NCBI GenBank assembly: GCA_050943535.1
Contig: JBMNPJ010000006.1
Span: 62,001 to 126,000 of the forward strand
Source of the DNA: Massiliimalia sp050943535
GTDB taxonomy: Bacteria > Bacillota > Clostridia > Oscillospirales > Ruminococcaceae
Length of the DNA: 64,000 nucleotides
Reading direction: 5' to 3'
In this document: positions 7,273 through 16,759 of the stretch, one piece after another
Numbering within the stretch: position 1 is the first letter of the stretch
Layout of the letters: each line of letters starts with the position of its first letter
Notes under the pieces: generated by a model
Databases searched by the model: none
Seen by the model: the letters and a program-made list of their open reading frames with translations, nothing else
What the model was told of the DNA's origin: nothing
Translations under genes and position numbers: made by a program

Positions 7273-8853
7273 ATGTGTTCTATTATGGGATATTGTGGAA
7301 CGAGTATGCCCATGGCAGTATTTCGAAAAGGATTTGACCGGACGATTTCCCGGGGACCGGATGATACACGGATTATCAATACAGGAAATGGTTTGCTGGG
7401 GTTTCACCGTCTTGCAATTATGGGACTTCAGCCGGAAGGGATGCAGCCATTTTCTTTTCATGGAAATTATCTGATTTGCAACGGAGAAATCTATGGATTC
7501 CGTCCCATAAAAGAACAGCTGGAACAAAAGGGATATCATTTTTCCAGCCAATCAGACTGTGAAATTCTGCTTCCCATGTATGAAGAATATGGTACCGATA
7601 TGTTTGCCATGTTGGATGCGGAGTTTGCTTTGGTGCTGTACGATGCCAAAAAGAAAGCCTATCTGGCAGCCAGAGACCCGATTGGAATTCGTCCTTTGTT
7701 TTATGGGAAAGATGAAAATGGGGATATGCTGTTTGCCAGCGAGGCCAAAAACTTAGTAGGGCTGTGTAAAAAGATTATTCCTTTTCCTCCCGGTTATTAT
7801 TATGATGGAAAAGAGTTTGTGTGCTACCGGGATATGACTCAGGTAAAACAGGTATGCATGGATGATCTGGAAACAGTTTGTAAAAATATTCGTGAAAAGT
7901 TGATTGCGGGGATTGAAAAACGGCTAGATGCCGATGCTCCCATTGGCTTTTTGCTCAGCGGTGGTTTGGACTCCTCTTTGGTTTGCTCCGTGGCTGCAAA
8001 ACTTTTGAAAAAAACCATTGAAACTTTTGCCATTGGCATGGATACGGACGCCATTGACTTAAAATACGCCAGAGAAGTAGCCGAATATATTGGTTCTCAT
8101 CATCATGAAATTATTATTTCAAAACAGGATGTAATTGAGGCTCTTCCCAAAGTAGTGGCACTGTTGGGCACTTACGATATTACCACCATTCGCGCCAGTA
8201 TTGGGATGTATTTAGTGTGTAAGGCAGTTCATGAACAGACGGATATTCGAGTTCTGCTGACAGGAGAAATTTCTGATGAGCTGTTTGGATATAAATATAC
8301 GGATTTTGCTCCCAGTGCTCGGGATTTTCAGGAGGAATCAAAAAAGAGAATCCGGGAACTCTATTTATATGATGTGCTTCGAGCAGACCGCTGTATTTCT
8401 GTAAACTCACTGGAGGCAAGGGTTCCTTTTGGGGATTTGGATTTTGTTGAATATGTGATGTCTGTAGATCCTCAAAAGAAAATGAATACTTACGGAAAAG
8501 GAAAATATCTGCTGCGGCATGCTTTTGAGGGGGATTATCTTCCAGAAGGGATTCTCATGCGGGAAAAAGCGGCTTTTTCTGATGCAGTGGGACACTCTAT
8601 GGTGGATGATTTAAAGGAATATGCCGAAATGCAATATACCGAGGAAGCGTATCAAAAAGGAATTCAAAAATACGATTACGCAACTCCTTTTACCAAAGAA
8701 TCCCTTTTATATCGGGATTTGTTTGAACAATACTATCCTGGACAGGCAGAGATGATTGCAGGATTTTGGATGCCGAACCCTAATTGGGAAGGCTGTAATG
8801 TTTCCGATCCTTCTGCCCGGGTGCTTTCAAACTATGGGGACAGCGGAAAATAA
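7273..8853 (+). CDS. asnB: Asparagine synthase (glutamine-hydrolysing)
   Basis: This enzyme converts aspartate, ATP and glutamine to asparagine and glutamate. The 526-residue product begins MCSIMGYCG: Cys2 becomes the N-terminal nucleophile of the glutaminase domain after Met removal. The glutaminase also shows RGPDD, GFHRLAIMG and CNGEIYG (residues about 32-80). The C-terminal synthetase has the PP-loop LLSGGLDSSLV (near residue 230), LLTGEISDELFGY (near 335) and SLEARVPFGD (near 380). Length is close to the usual 525-555. A GAGGAGG ribosome binding site lies about 8 bases before the ATG. gltB starts only 19 bp after the stop, so asnB, gltB and gltD form an operon that pairs glutamine-dependent asparagine and glutamate synthesis. 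Confidence 0.97.
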   Translation: MCSIMGYCGTSMPMAVFRKGFDRTISRGPDDTRIINTGNGLLGFHRLAIMGLQPEGMQPFSFHGNYLICNGEIYGFRPIKEQLEQKGYHFSSQSDCEILLPMYEEYGTDMFAMLDAEFALVLYDAKKKAYLAARDPIGIRPLFYGKDENGDMLFASEAKNLVGLCKKIIPFPPGYYYDGKEFVCYRDMTQVKQVCMDDLETVCKNIREKLIAGIEKRLDADAPIGFLLSGGLDSSLVCSVAAKLLKKTIETFAIGMDTDAIDLKYAREVAEYIGSHHHEIIISKQDVIEALPKVVALLGTYDITTIRASIGMYLVCKAVHEQTDIRVLLTGEISDELFGYKYTDFAPSARDFQEESKKRIRELYLYDVLRADRCISVNSLEARVPFGDLDFVEYVMSVDPQKKMNTYGKGKYLLRHAFEGDYLPEGILMREKAAFSDAVGHSMVDDLKEYAEMQYTEEAYQKGIQKYDYATPFTKESLLYRDLFEQYYPGQAEMIAGFWMPNPNWEGCNVSDPSARVLSNYGDSGK

Positions 8854-8872
8854 GTAACAGGGAGGAATCAGA

Positions 8873-11800
8873 ATGCAACAGACAAACTATGGTCTTTATG
8901 ATCCGTCATTTGAACATGATGCCTGCGGAATTGGAGCAGTTGTTCAAATGAAAGGGAAAAAGAGTTACCGGGTGGTGGACGACGCCTTAAAAATTGTAGA
9001 AAAACTGGAACATCGGGCAGGAAAAGATGCTACCGGTGAAGTGGGTGATGGCGTCGGGATTATGCTTCAGGTCTGCCATTCCTTCTTTCAGAAAATCGCT
9101 CAGGAAAAAGGATACTCTTTAGGAAATGAGCGGGAATATGGGGTAGGGATGTTCTTTTTCCCGCAGGATATTCGTCTTCGCACACAGGCACAGAAAATGC
9201 TGGAAGTCATTGTTCAGAAAGAAGGATTGGAATTTGGCTTTTGGAGGGAAGTTCCGGTGCATCCGGAAATTCTGGGTAAAAAAGCCAGAGACTGCATGCC
9301 CAGCATCTATCAGTGCATCATCCGCAAACCGCAGCAAATTTCCTGCGGAATTGACTTTGACAGAAAGCTGTATGTAGTGCGGCGTACCTTTGAACAAAGC
9401 GGAAATGACACCTATGTGGTTTCCTTGTCCAGCCGGACCATTGTTTATAAAGGGATGTTTTTGGTAAATCAGCTGCGTGATTTCTATGAAGACCTGCGGT
9501 GCGGAAGCTATGAGTCTGCTATGGCACTGGTTCATTCCCGGTTTTCTACCAATACAAACCCTAGCTGGGAGCGGGCACACCCCAATCGGTTTTTGCTGCA
9601 CAATGGGGAAATCAATACCATCCGAGGTAATATGGACCGAATGCTGGCACGAGAGGAAACCATGCATTCCGATTACCTCCAGCAGGATATGGATAAAATT
9701 CTGCCGGTTGTGGATGAAAATGGTTCTGACTCCGCAGTCTTGGACAATACCATTGAGTTTTTAGTTATGAATGGGATGGAGCTGCCCATGGCAATGATGG
9801 TAACCATTCCGGAACCGTGGGAAAGTGAAGACACTATCAGCCGGGAAAAACGCGATTTTTACCGGTATTATGCTACTATGATGGAACCTTGGGATGGCCC
9901 TGCTTCTATTCTGTTTTCTGATGGAGATTTGGTAGGGGCAACCCTGGACCGAAACGGTCTGCGCCCATCCCGGTACTATGTAACTGATGACGACTTTTTG
10001 ATTCTGGCTTCTGAAGTGGGGGTTCTGGATATTCCTCCTGAAAAAATCCTTTCTAAATCCCGTCTGGAACCAGGAAAAATGCTGGTGGTAGATATGGTGC
10101 AGGGAACGATTATTTCTGATGAAGAATTGAAGGCAAAATATGCCTGCCGACAGCCTTATGGGGAATGGCTGGATCAGAATGTAGTTCCTCTAGCTTCTTT
10201 AAAAGTTCCCAACCAAAAGGTGGAAATCCTGTCTCAAAATCAGCGGGATAAACTGTATAAAGCATTTGGATATACCTATGAGGATTTAAAAACTGCGGTG
10301 CTGCCTATGGCGCGGGACGGCAGTGAACAGACCGCTGCTATGGGGGTGGATATTCCCATCGCTGTATTGTCTGACCATCATCAGCCTTTGTTTAATTATT
10401 TTAAACAGAGTTTTGCCCAGGTAACAAATCCGCCGATTGATGCAATTCGGGAAAAAATTGTAACCAGTACCACGGTATATGCAGGGGCAGACGGAAACCT
10501 TTTGCAGGAGAAGGCAGAAAACTGCACCGTTTTGCAGATCAACAATCCGATTTTGACCAGTGTGGATATGCTCAAAATTAAAAACCTGAATCAAAACGGT
10601 CTGAAAACAGAGGTAGTTTCTTTATTATATTATCGGAATACACCGGTGAAAAAAGCACTGGATCGGCTGTTTGTACAGGTGGATAAAGCCTATAAAAATG
10701 GGGCGAACATTATCGTTTTGTCAGACCGGGGAGTGGATGAAAACCATGTGGCGATTCCTTCCTTGCTGGCAGTGTCTGCAGTGGAACAATACTTGATTAA
10801 GACCAAAAAAAGAACAGCGGTTTCCATTATTTTGGAAAGCGGTGAACCTCGAGATGTGCATCATTTTGCCACTTTGCTGGGATATGGAGCCATTGCAGTT
10901 AACCCTTATTTAGCACATGAAGCTATTGGGGAATTGATTGAAAAGAATATGCTCAATAAAGACCTGTATGTGGCCATTGAAGATTATAATAAAGCCATCC
11001 TCAACGGTGTGGTGAAGATTGCTTCTAAAATGGGCATTTCTACCATTCAGTCTTATCAGTCCGCCCAGATTTTTGAGGCAATCGGAATTCAAAAATCTGT
11101 CATCGATGAATATTTCACCAATACAGTCAGCCGGGTAGAAGGTATTGGACTCAAAGAAATCGATCAGGACATTCATGTGCGTCATGCTCATGCATTTGAT
11201 CCGCTGGGATTAGGTGTGGATACTACCTTAGATTCTTCCGGCAGCCACAATCTGCGCACTGGGCATGATAAAGATGATCACTTATATTCTCCTCAGGTGA
11301 TTGTCACTTTACAGCAGGCTGTACGTACCGGGGATTTTGAAAAATTCCAGGAATATACCGCTTTGGTGGATGACGAAACAAAACCCCATACCCTGCGGGG
11401 CCTTTTGGATTTTGTATTTGATCCTGAAGGTGGGATTCCGCTGGAGGAAGTAGAACCTGCCAGTCAGATTGTGAAACGCTTTAAAACTGGCGCTATGTCC
11501 TATGGTTCCATTTCTGAAGAAGCCCATAAATGTATGGCAGAAGCCATGAATCGGATTGGAGGAAAATCCAATTCCGGCGAGGGTGGGGAACTTCCCCAGA
11601 GGCTTAACTCTTCTTACTGCAGTGCCATTAAGCAGGTGGCTTCCGGACGGTTTGGCGTGACCAGTGAGTATTTGATTTCTGCTAAGGAAATTCAAATTAA
11701 AATGGCACAGGGTGCAAAACCAGGAGAAGGGGGACATCTTCCAGGGAAAAAGGTATATCCTTGGATTGCGAAAACAAGATATTCCACACCGGGAGTTTCT

Positions 11801-13390
11801 TTGATCTCTCCTCCGCCTCATCACGATATCTATTCTATTGAAGACTTGGCGCAGTTAATTTATGACCTGAAAAACGCCAATGTAAAAGCGGATATTTCTG
11901 TAAAATTGGTATCTGAAGCTGGGGTCGGAACCGTTGCTGCCGGGGTTGCCAAAGCAGGCGCCAGCGTGATTTTAATTTCCGGTTATGACGGAGGAACTGG
12001 GGCAGCTCCCCGGAGTTCCATCCACAATGCGGGAATGCCTTGGGAACTGGGGCTATCTGAAGCTCATCAGACTTTGATGAAAAACGGATTGCGGTCTCGG
12101 GTAAGAATTGAAACAGACGGCAAGCTGATGAGCGGCCGGGATGTGGCGATTGCCTGTATGTTGGGCGCCGAAGAATTCGGCTTTGCAACAGGACCTTTGG
12201 TTTCTATGGGATGTATGATGATGCGGGTATGCAATTTGGATACCTGTCCATTTGGAATTGCCACCCAAAACCCTGAGCTGCGCAAACGCTTTTCCGGAAA
12301 ACCGGAATATATTGTGAACTATATGTATTTTATTGCAGAAGAACTGCGTAGGATCATGGCAAAGCTGGGTGTGCATACCGTAGATGAACTGGTGGGAAGA
12401 ACAGACCTTTTGAAAAAGCGGGAAGTATCTGCTGCCCCTAGAGGGGATTTGGTGGATGTATCCAATATTCTGGCTGCGTATACCGGTACCTGCCATTATG
12501 CAGCAAACGATGCTTATGACTTTGAACTGGAAAAAACTGTGGACGAAACGGTGATCCTTCCGAAACTTCGGGAAAATCTTGAAAAAGGACAGCCTGGACA
12601 GGTAGAAATTTCAGTTTCCAGTACAGACCGGACAGTAGGTACCCGATTTGGTTCAGAAGTTACCCGAAAATATGGGACAAATTTAAAAGAAGATACCTTC
12701 CGTATTATTTGTCACGGTGGAGGCGGACAGTCTTTTGGTGCATTTTTGCCTTCTGGTGTCACCATGGTGCTCAGCGGTGACAGCAACGACTATTTTGGAA
12801 AAGGACTTTCCGGAGGAAAACTGATTGTATTTCCGCCAAAAGAATCCCGTTTCCCGGCAGAAGAAAATATCATTATCGGCAACGTGGCATTTTATGGAGC
12901 AACCAGTGGAAAAGCCTATATTAACGGAATTGCAGGAGAACGTTTCTGTGTGAGAAATTCCGGCGTAACTGCAGTAGTAGAAGGAGTAGGCGACCATGGA
13001 TGCGAATATATGACTGGTGGTACCGTTGTGATTTTAGGGCCAGTTGGGAAAAATTTTGCAGCTGGAATGAGCGGCGGAATTGCCTATGTATTAGACCTGC
13101 ATCACGATTTGTATCGAAAAGTCAACAAGGGAATGGTTTTCATTGAAAATGTAACGGAAGCACATGACCGGGAAGAACTGCGACGCCAGATTACCGAACA
13201 TGTTCGGGCAACCAATTCTAAATTGGGAAAACAAATTTTAGATGAATTTGACTTTTATGCGGCGCAGTTTAAAAAGATTGTTCCAAACGATTATCAGAAG
13301 ATGCTCAACACCATTGCTGCTTTCGAGAAAACCGGAATGAGCCGGGAAGAAGCAGAAGTAGAAGCATTCTATCAAAATACAGGAAGATAG
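8873..13390 (+). CDS. gltB: Glutamate synthase large subunit (GOGAT)
   Basis: The large subunit of glutamate synthase transfers the glutamine amide to 2-oxoglutarate, yielding two glutamates. The 1505-residue chain has the full domain order. First comes a short propeptide and the N-terminal nucleophile Cys within HDACGIGAVV (about residue 18), heading the amidotransferase domain (HSRFSTNTNPSWERAHPNRF and HNGEINT near residues 222-250). A central domain follows, then the FMN-binding synthase domain (about 800-1190: SGEGGE, AKPGEGGHLPG, GGTGAAP). The 3Fe-4S cluster motif CNLDTCPFGIATQ is near residue 1122, and a C-terminal beta-helix has GGxxxG repeats (GGTVVILGPVGKNFAAGMSGG). It starts with ATG after GGGAGGAATCAGA and sits 13 bp before gltD. 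No frameshift or missing residue was seen. Confidence 0.98.
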   Translation: MQQTNYGLYDPSFEHDACGIGAVVQMKGKKSYRVVDDALKIVEKLEHRAGKDATGEVGDGVGIMLQVCHSFFQKIAQEKGYSLGNEREYGVGMFFFPQDIRLRTQAQKMLEVIVQKEGLEFGFWREVPVHPEILGKKARDCMPSIYQCIIRKPQQISCGIDFDRKLYVVRRTFEQSGNDTYVVSLSSRTIVYKGMFLVNQLRDFYEDLRCGSYESAMALVHSRFSTNTNPSWERAHPNRFLLHNGEINTIRGNMDRMLAREETMHSDYLQQDMDKILPVVDENGSDSAVLDNTIEFLVMNGMELPMAMMVTIPEPWESEDTISREKRDFYRYYATMMEPWDGPASILFSDGDLVGATLDRNGLRPSRYYVTDDDFLILASEVGVLDIPPEKILSKSRLEPGKMLVVDMVQGTIISDEELKAKYACRQPYGEWLDQNVVPLASLKVPNQKVEILSQNQRDKLYKAFGYTYEDLKTAVLPMARDGSEQTAAMGVDIPIAVLSDHHQPLFNYFKQSFAQVTNPPIDAIREKIVTSTTVYAGADGNLLQEKAENCTVLQINNPILTSVDMLKIKNLNQNGLKTEVVSLLYYRNTPVKKALDRLFVQVDKAYKNGANIIVLSDRGVDENHVAIPSLLAVSAVEQYLIKTKKRTAVSIILESGEPRDVHHFATLLGYGAIAVNPYLAHEAIGELIEKNMLNKDLYVAIEDYNKAILNGVVKIASKMGISTIQSYQSAQIFEAIGIQKSVIDEYFTNTVSRVEGIGLKEIDQDIHVRHAHAFDPLGLGVDTTLDSSGSHNLRTGHDKDDHLYSPQVIVTLQQAVRTGDFEKFQEYTALVDDETKPHTLRGLLDFVFDPEGGIPLEEVEPASQIVKRFKTGAMSYGSISEEAHKCMAEAMNRIGGKSNSGEGGELPQRLNSSYCSAIKQVASGRFGVTSEYLISAKEIQIKMAQGAKPGEGGHLPGKKVYPWIAKTRYSTPGVSLISPPPHHDIYSIEDLAQLIYDLKNANVKADISVKLVSEAGVGTVAAGVAKAGASVILISGYDGGTGAAPRSSIHNAGMPWELGLSEAHQTLMKNGLRSRVRIETDGKLMSGRDVAIACMLGAEEFGFATGPLVSMGCMMMRVCNLDTCPFGIATQNPELRKRFSGKPEYIVNYMYFIAEELRRIMAKLGVHTVDELVGRTDLLKKREVSAAPRGDLVDVSNILAAYTGTCHYAANDAYDFELEKTVDETVILPKLRENLEKGQPGQVEISVSSTDRTVGTRFGSEVTRKYGTNLKEDTFRIICHGGGGQSFGAFLPSGVTMVLSGDSNDYFGKGLSGGKLIVFPPKESRFPAEENIIIGNVAFYGATSGKAYINGIAGERFCVRNSGVTAVVEGVGDHGCEYMTGGTVVILGPVGKNFAAGMSGGIAYVLDLHHDLYRKVNKGMVFIENVTEAHDREELRRQITEHVRATNSKLGKQILDEFDFYAAQFKKIVPNDYQKMLNTIAAFEKTGMSREEAEVEAFYQNTGR

Positions 13391-13403
13391 GGGGAGGAGC
13401 CAT

Positions 13404-14876
13404 ATGGGAAAACCAACAGGTTTTTTAGAATATGAAAGGGATACCACGCCGGAAAGAAATCCTATGGATCGGATTGGAGATTTCCTTGAATTTCATGGCA
13501 CGCTGTCTTTAGAAGAGCGAAAAAAACAGGGTGCCAGATGTATGAACTGCGGAGTACCGTTTTGTCAATCAGGGATGACCTTGCATGGTATGGTAACTGG
13601 GTGTCCTTTGCACAATTTGATTCCTGAATGGAATGATGAAGTTTATCACGAAAATTTTGAAGGAGCTCTTTCCCGTCTTTTAAAGACCAATAATTTTCCT
13701 GAATTTACCGGAAGGGTTTGCCCGGCTTTGTGTGAGTCTGCGTGCCTGTGTGGAGTGGAAGATGAACCGGTAACCATCAAGGAAAACGAATTATTTATTA
13801 TTGAAAAAGGGTTTGAATTGGGAAATATGGCCCCCAGAATCCCTCAGGTGCGCACCGATAAAAAAGTGGCAGTTGTAGGCTCTGGTCCAGCAGGGCTTGC
13901 CTGCGCTGACGTGCTCAATCAACGGGGACATCAGGTAATCGTGTATGAAAAAAGTGACCGTCCCGGTGGACTGCTCATGTATGGAATTCCCAATATGAAG
14001 CTGGATAAATCTGTGGTGGAACGAAGAATTTCCCTTATGGAACAGGAAGGGATTACCTTTGTTACCAATACCTATGTGGGCAAAGATGTTTCAGCGGCTG
14101 CTTTACGGGAACAGTTTGATGCAGTGATTCTCTGCTGCGGGGCAGAACAGCCCCGGGATATTCAGGCGGAAGGCAGAGCACAGGCAAAAGGAATTTATTT
14201 TGCTGTGGATTTCCTTTCCCAGAATACAAAGAGTTATTTGGATTCTCATTTTTCTGATGGTAACTTTATAAATGCCAAAGATAAAAAAGTGATTGTAGTC
14301 GGTGGCGGAGATACAGGAAATGACTGTGTGGGAACCGTTCTGCGGCATGGATGCAGTTCTGTAGTCCAGTTGGAGTTAATGCCAAAACTTCCCGATCAAA
14401 GAGCGCAGGACAATCCGTGGCCAGAATACCCCAGAGTATGCAAAACCGATTATGGTCAGCAGGAAGCCATTGCCAAATTTGGAAAAGATCCTCGTCGTTA
14501 TCGCACTACTATCTCTGGAATTTTAACCAATGAATCCGGATGGATTCAGGGAGTCAAAACAGTGCGGATGGATTTTGATGAACAGGGTAAATACAGCCCG
14601 GTTGCAGACAGTGAAGAAATGTTAGACTGTGATCTTCTGATTATTGCAGCAGGATTTACTGGGTGCCGCAAGGACTTGGCAGAGACATTTGGTTTGGAGC
14701 TTTCTGCCAGAAATACTATTAAAACAGAGCAAGACAAATATGCATCCAATGTGCCAGGTGTATTTGCAGCAGGAGATGTTCGCCGGGGACAGTCTTTGGT
14801 AGTATGGGCAATTGCAGAAGGCCGAGAATGTGCCAAAGAAGTGGATCTGTTTTTGGAAGGATATACGAATCTTTAA
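13404..14876 (+). CDS. gltD: Glutamate synthase small subunit
   Basis: The small subunit takes electrons from NAD(P)H and passes them through FAD and 4Fe-4S clusters to GltB. The 490-residue protein has N-terminal cysteine clusters (CMNCGVPFCQSG, GCPLHNLIPEWND, and CPALCESACLCG at about 48-115), an FAD-binding motif VVGSGPAGLACADVLNQRGH (about 155), an NAD(P)H-binding motif VVGGGDTGNDCVGT (about 295) and the C-terminal GVFAAGDVRRGQSLVVWAIAEGR (about 450). The start ATG at 13404 follows GGGGGAGGAGCC, 13 bp after the gltB stop, confirming an operon. An intrinsic terminator lies 118 bp downstream, ending the asnB-gltB-gltD transcript. Length and motifs match the GltD family; homologous subunits of NfnB or dihydropyrimidine dehydrogenase are excluded by the adjacent gltB. 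Confidence 0.97.
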   Translation: MGKPTGFLEYERDTTPERNPMDRIGDFLEFHGTLSLEERKKQGARCMNCGVPFCQSGMTLHGMVTGCPLHNLIPEWNDEVYHENFEGALSRLLKTNNFPEFTGRVCPALCESACLCGVEDEPVTIKENELFIIEKGFELGNMAPRIPQVRTDKKVAVVGSGPAGLACADVLNQRGHQVIVYEKSDRPGGLLMYGIPNMKLDKSVVERRISLMEQEGITFVTNTYVGKDVSAAALREQFDAVILCCGAEQPRDIQAEGRAQAKGIYFAVDFLSQNTKSYLDSHFSDGNFINAKDKKVIVVGGGDTGNDCVGTVLRHGCSSVVQLELMPKLPDQRAQDNPWPEYPRVCKTDYGQQEAIAKFGKDPRRYRTTISGILTNESGWIQGVKTVRMDFDEQGKYSPVADSEEMLDCDLLIIAAGFTGCRKDLAETFGLELSARNTIKTEQDKYASNVPGVFAAGDVRRGQSLVVWAIAEGRECAKEVDLFLEGYTNL

Positions 14877-14994
14877 ACCTAAATCCAAAGAAGCTTTGCA
14901 TATCACCGGTCAGTAAAACAAAAGTCAAACGGTTATCATCCTTGATTAATAGAATACGCTCTAAAAATCTTTCGGTGCGGGCACTGTCCGCCTG

Positions 14995-15024
14995 GAGCTG
15001 CCGCTTATGCGGCAGCTCTTTTTT
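14995..15024 (+). terminator. Terminator after gltD
   Basis: A perfect 10-bp hairpin (GAGCTGCCGC and GCGGCAGCTC, loop TTAT) is followed by TTTTTT. It should end the asnB-gltB-gltD transcript. Confidence 0.9.
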
Positions 15025-15053
15025 ATATGAAAACAGGGAACCCAACAGACACA

Positions 15054-15082
15054 TGGACATTCTCAAAGGAACTTGCTATAAT
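15054..15082 (+). promoter_or_regulatory. Sigma-A promoter of the flavoprotein gene
   Basis: TGGACA (15054-15059) and TATAAT (15077-15082) are 17 bp apart, with a TG extended -10 (TGCTATAAT). The start codon follows about 80 bp downstream. Confidence 0.7.
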
Positions 15083-15160
15083 TAGAAAATAAATGATTTC
15101 ATGCAGGATCAGAAGGGGTTCATTTAACCCTATAAAGCATATGAACAATGGAAGGAATGG

Positions 15161-16414
15161 TTGTCTGAAATGAAACGCCGGGGAAGAATCGCAGTAATTG
15201 GCGGAGGAGCATCCGGAATTGCTGCCGCTGTTACAGCAGCCAGGCTGGGAGCACAGGTGGTTGTGCTGGAACGTTTGGATCGGATTGGGAAAAAGATTTT
15301 GGCTACCGGAAACGGACGGTGCAATTTAGGAAATCAAAATGCATTTGCGGAACACTACTATACACGAAACCGCAAGCAGCTGGAATCTTTGATGAAACCT
15401 ATGAAACCAGAAGGGATTCTCCGCTTTTTCAAAGAAATGGGACTGCTTTGTGATATACAGGAAGACGGGAAAGTTTATCCTTACTGCTATCAGGCATCCA
15501 TGGTTTTGGATGTGCTGCGCAATGCATTGGTGCAGTTGGGAGTGGAAATAGAGTGCAGTTTTGAGGTAAACCAAATCATTCCTCGCAAGGGCGGATATGA
15601 AATTTATGCCAAAGATGGGAGAAGTATTACGGCAGATCAGGTGATTTTGGCAGCTGGCGGACAGGCTTCTCCAAAACTGGGTTCCAATGGAAGCGGGCTC
15701 AGTTTAGCGAAGGCTTTGGGTCATCACGTTAACCCGGTGTATCCGTGTTTGGTTCCTTTGAAAGGGAAAAATCCCTATTTGTCCGGCTTAAAAGGGATTC
15801 GGGCGCAGTGCCGTGTATCCCTGTATCGTGGAGATCGGATGCTTCAGCAGGATACTGGAGAAATTTTATTTACCGAATACGGTGTTTCCGGAATTCCGGC
15901 TATGCAGCTTTCCTGTCGAATGGGAATGGAGGGAAAGGCCCAGGATTTATGGCTGGGATTGGACTTTTTCCCTCATATGGAATGGGAGCAGGTAACCAAT
16001 ATGTTGTTTTCCAGGAGAAAAGAATTTTCTGATCAGACACTGGAACAGTATCTTCTGGGTACAGTAAATAAAAAAATTGCTTATGGGGTACTCAAATCTG
16101 CTGGTGCTGCTCCGCTTTCTCGGATGGTATCCAGTCTTTCTGATCGGGAAGTGAAAAATATTGCCGGCCAGCTAAAGAATTGGAAAGTGGAACTGACCGG
16201 AACACTATCCTGGGATCAGGCACAGGTGATGGGGGGCGGTGTACGTCTTGATGAAGTACTGCCAGGTACCATGGAATCCACCCTATGTCCGGGATTGTAC
16301 CTTACTGGGGAGCTTTTAGATGCAGCAGGTGAATGCGGAGGATTTAATCTTCATTGGGCCTGGTGGACAGGAATACTAGCGGGAAAGGCGGCCGCCCAAT
16401 TTGGGAAAACCTAA
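15161..16414 (+). CDS. NAD(P)/FAD-dependent oxidoreductase, BaiN/HI0933 family
   Basis: This 417-residue flavoprotein belongs to the HI0933-like (BaiN/RdsA) family. The Rossmann FAD site is at the N-terminus (AVIGGGASGIAAAVTAARLG, about residues 10-29), with the family hallmark KKILATGNGRCNLGN (about 46-60). There is a mid-protein AAGGQASPKLGSNGSGLSLA (about 166-185) and the C-terminal TGELLDAAGECGGFNLHWAWWTG. Members are implicated in reducing unsaturated substrates, bile acids among them, but most have no assigned substrate, so none is named here. Two starts are possible: TTG at 15161, 4 bases from GAAGGA, or ATG at 15170, 13 bases away. The gene has its own promoter and no obvious partner. 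Confidence 0.88.
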   Translation: MSEMKRRGRIAVIGGGASGIAAAVTAARLGAQVVVLERLDRIGKKILATGNGRCNLGNQNAFAEHYYTRNRKQLESLMKPMKPEGILRFFKEMGLLCDIQEDGKVYPYCYQASMVLDVLRNALVQLGVEIECSFEVNQIIPRKGGYEIYAKDGRSITADQVILAAGGQASPKLGSNGSGLSLAKALGHHVNPVYPCLVPLKGKNPYLSGLKGIRAQCRVSLYRGDRMLQQDTGEILFTEYGVSGIPAMQLSCRMGMEGKAQDLWLGLDFFPHMEWEQVTNMLFSRRKEFSDQTLEQYLLGTVNKKIAYGVLKSAGAAPLSRMVSSLSDREVKNIAGQLKNWKVELTGTLSWDQAQVMGGGVRLDEVLPGTMESTLCPGLYLTGELLDAAGECGGFNLHWAWWTGILAGKAAAQFGKT

Positions 16415-16668
16415 GAAATTTTTCAGAAATGTTGAGAATATCCACAAAATGTAGGGAATCGTATTTGGGCAAGTAATTGTTTTATCCAAACCTACTGCAA
16501 GGAATACAGGGTTTTATTTACTTCTTTTTCTGGATATGGTATAATAAAATACAGTTCATGGGAAATCGTCATAATAGCTTTTTTCATTTTTCCATGGATT
16601 TACAATATGTATGAATTCAGGACACAAATCTGACACCATTTGAAAAGAATACTGCTGTAAAATAAATA

Positions 16669-16697
16669 AAAGCCTGCGCTTTTAGGTAGGCTTTTTA
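16669..16697 (+). terminator. Hairpin terminator in the gap before the glycosyltransferase gene
   Basis: AAAGCCTGC and GTAGGCTTT (one G-U pair, 8-nt loop) are followed by TTATT, forming an intrinsic terminator. It lies in the 345-bp gap 16415-16759, which also holds a possible promoter (TTTACT 16517-16522, TATAAT 16540-16545, 17-bp spacing). The hairpin therefore either ends the upstream gene or attenuates the glycosyltransferase transcript. Nothing else is evident in the gap. Confidence 0.65.
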
Positions 16698-16759
16698 TTA
16701 TGTCTTTTCATGTGGTATTCCAATAGATTGCATTTATTGAAAGGATTTGATGAGAAAAA

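Noticed and set aside
14970..15024. Part of the dispersed repeat near GGTGCGGGCACTGTCCGCC
   Set aside because: Only about 18 bp look like copy A's GC-rich end; no other block matches, so coincidence is likely.
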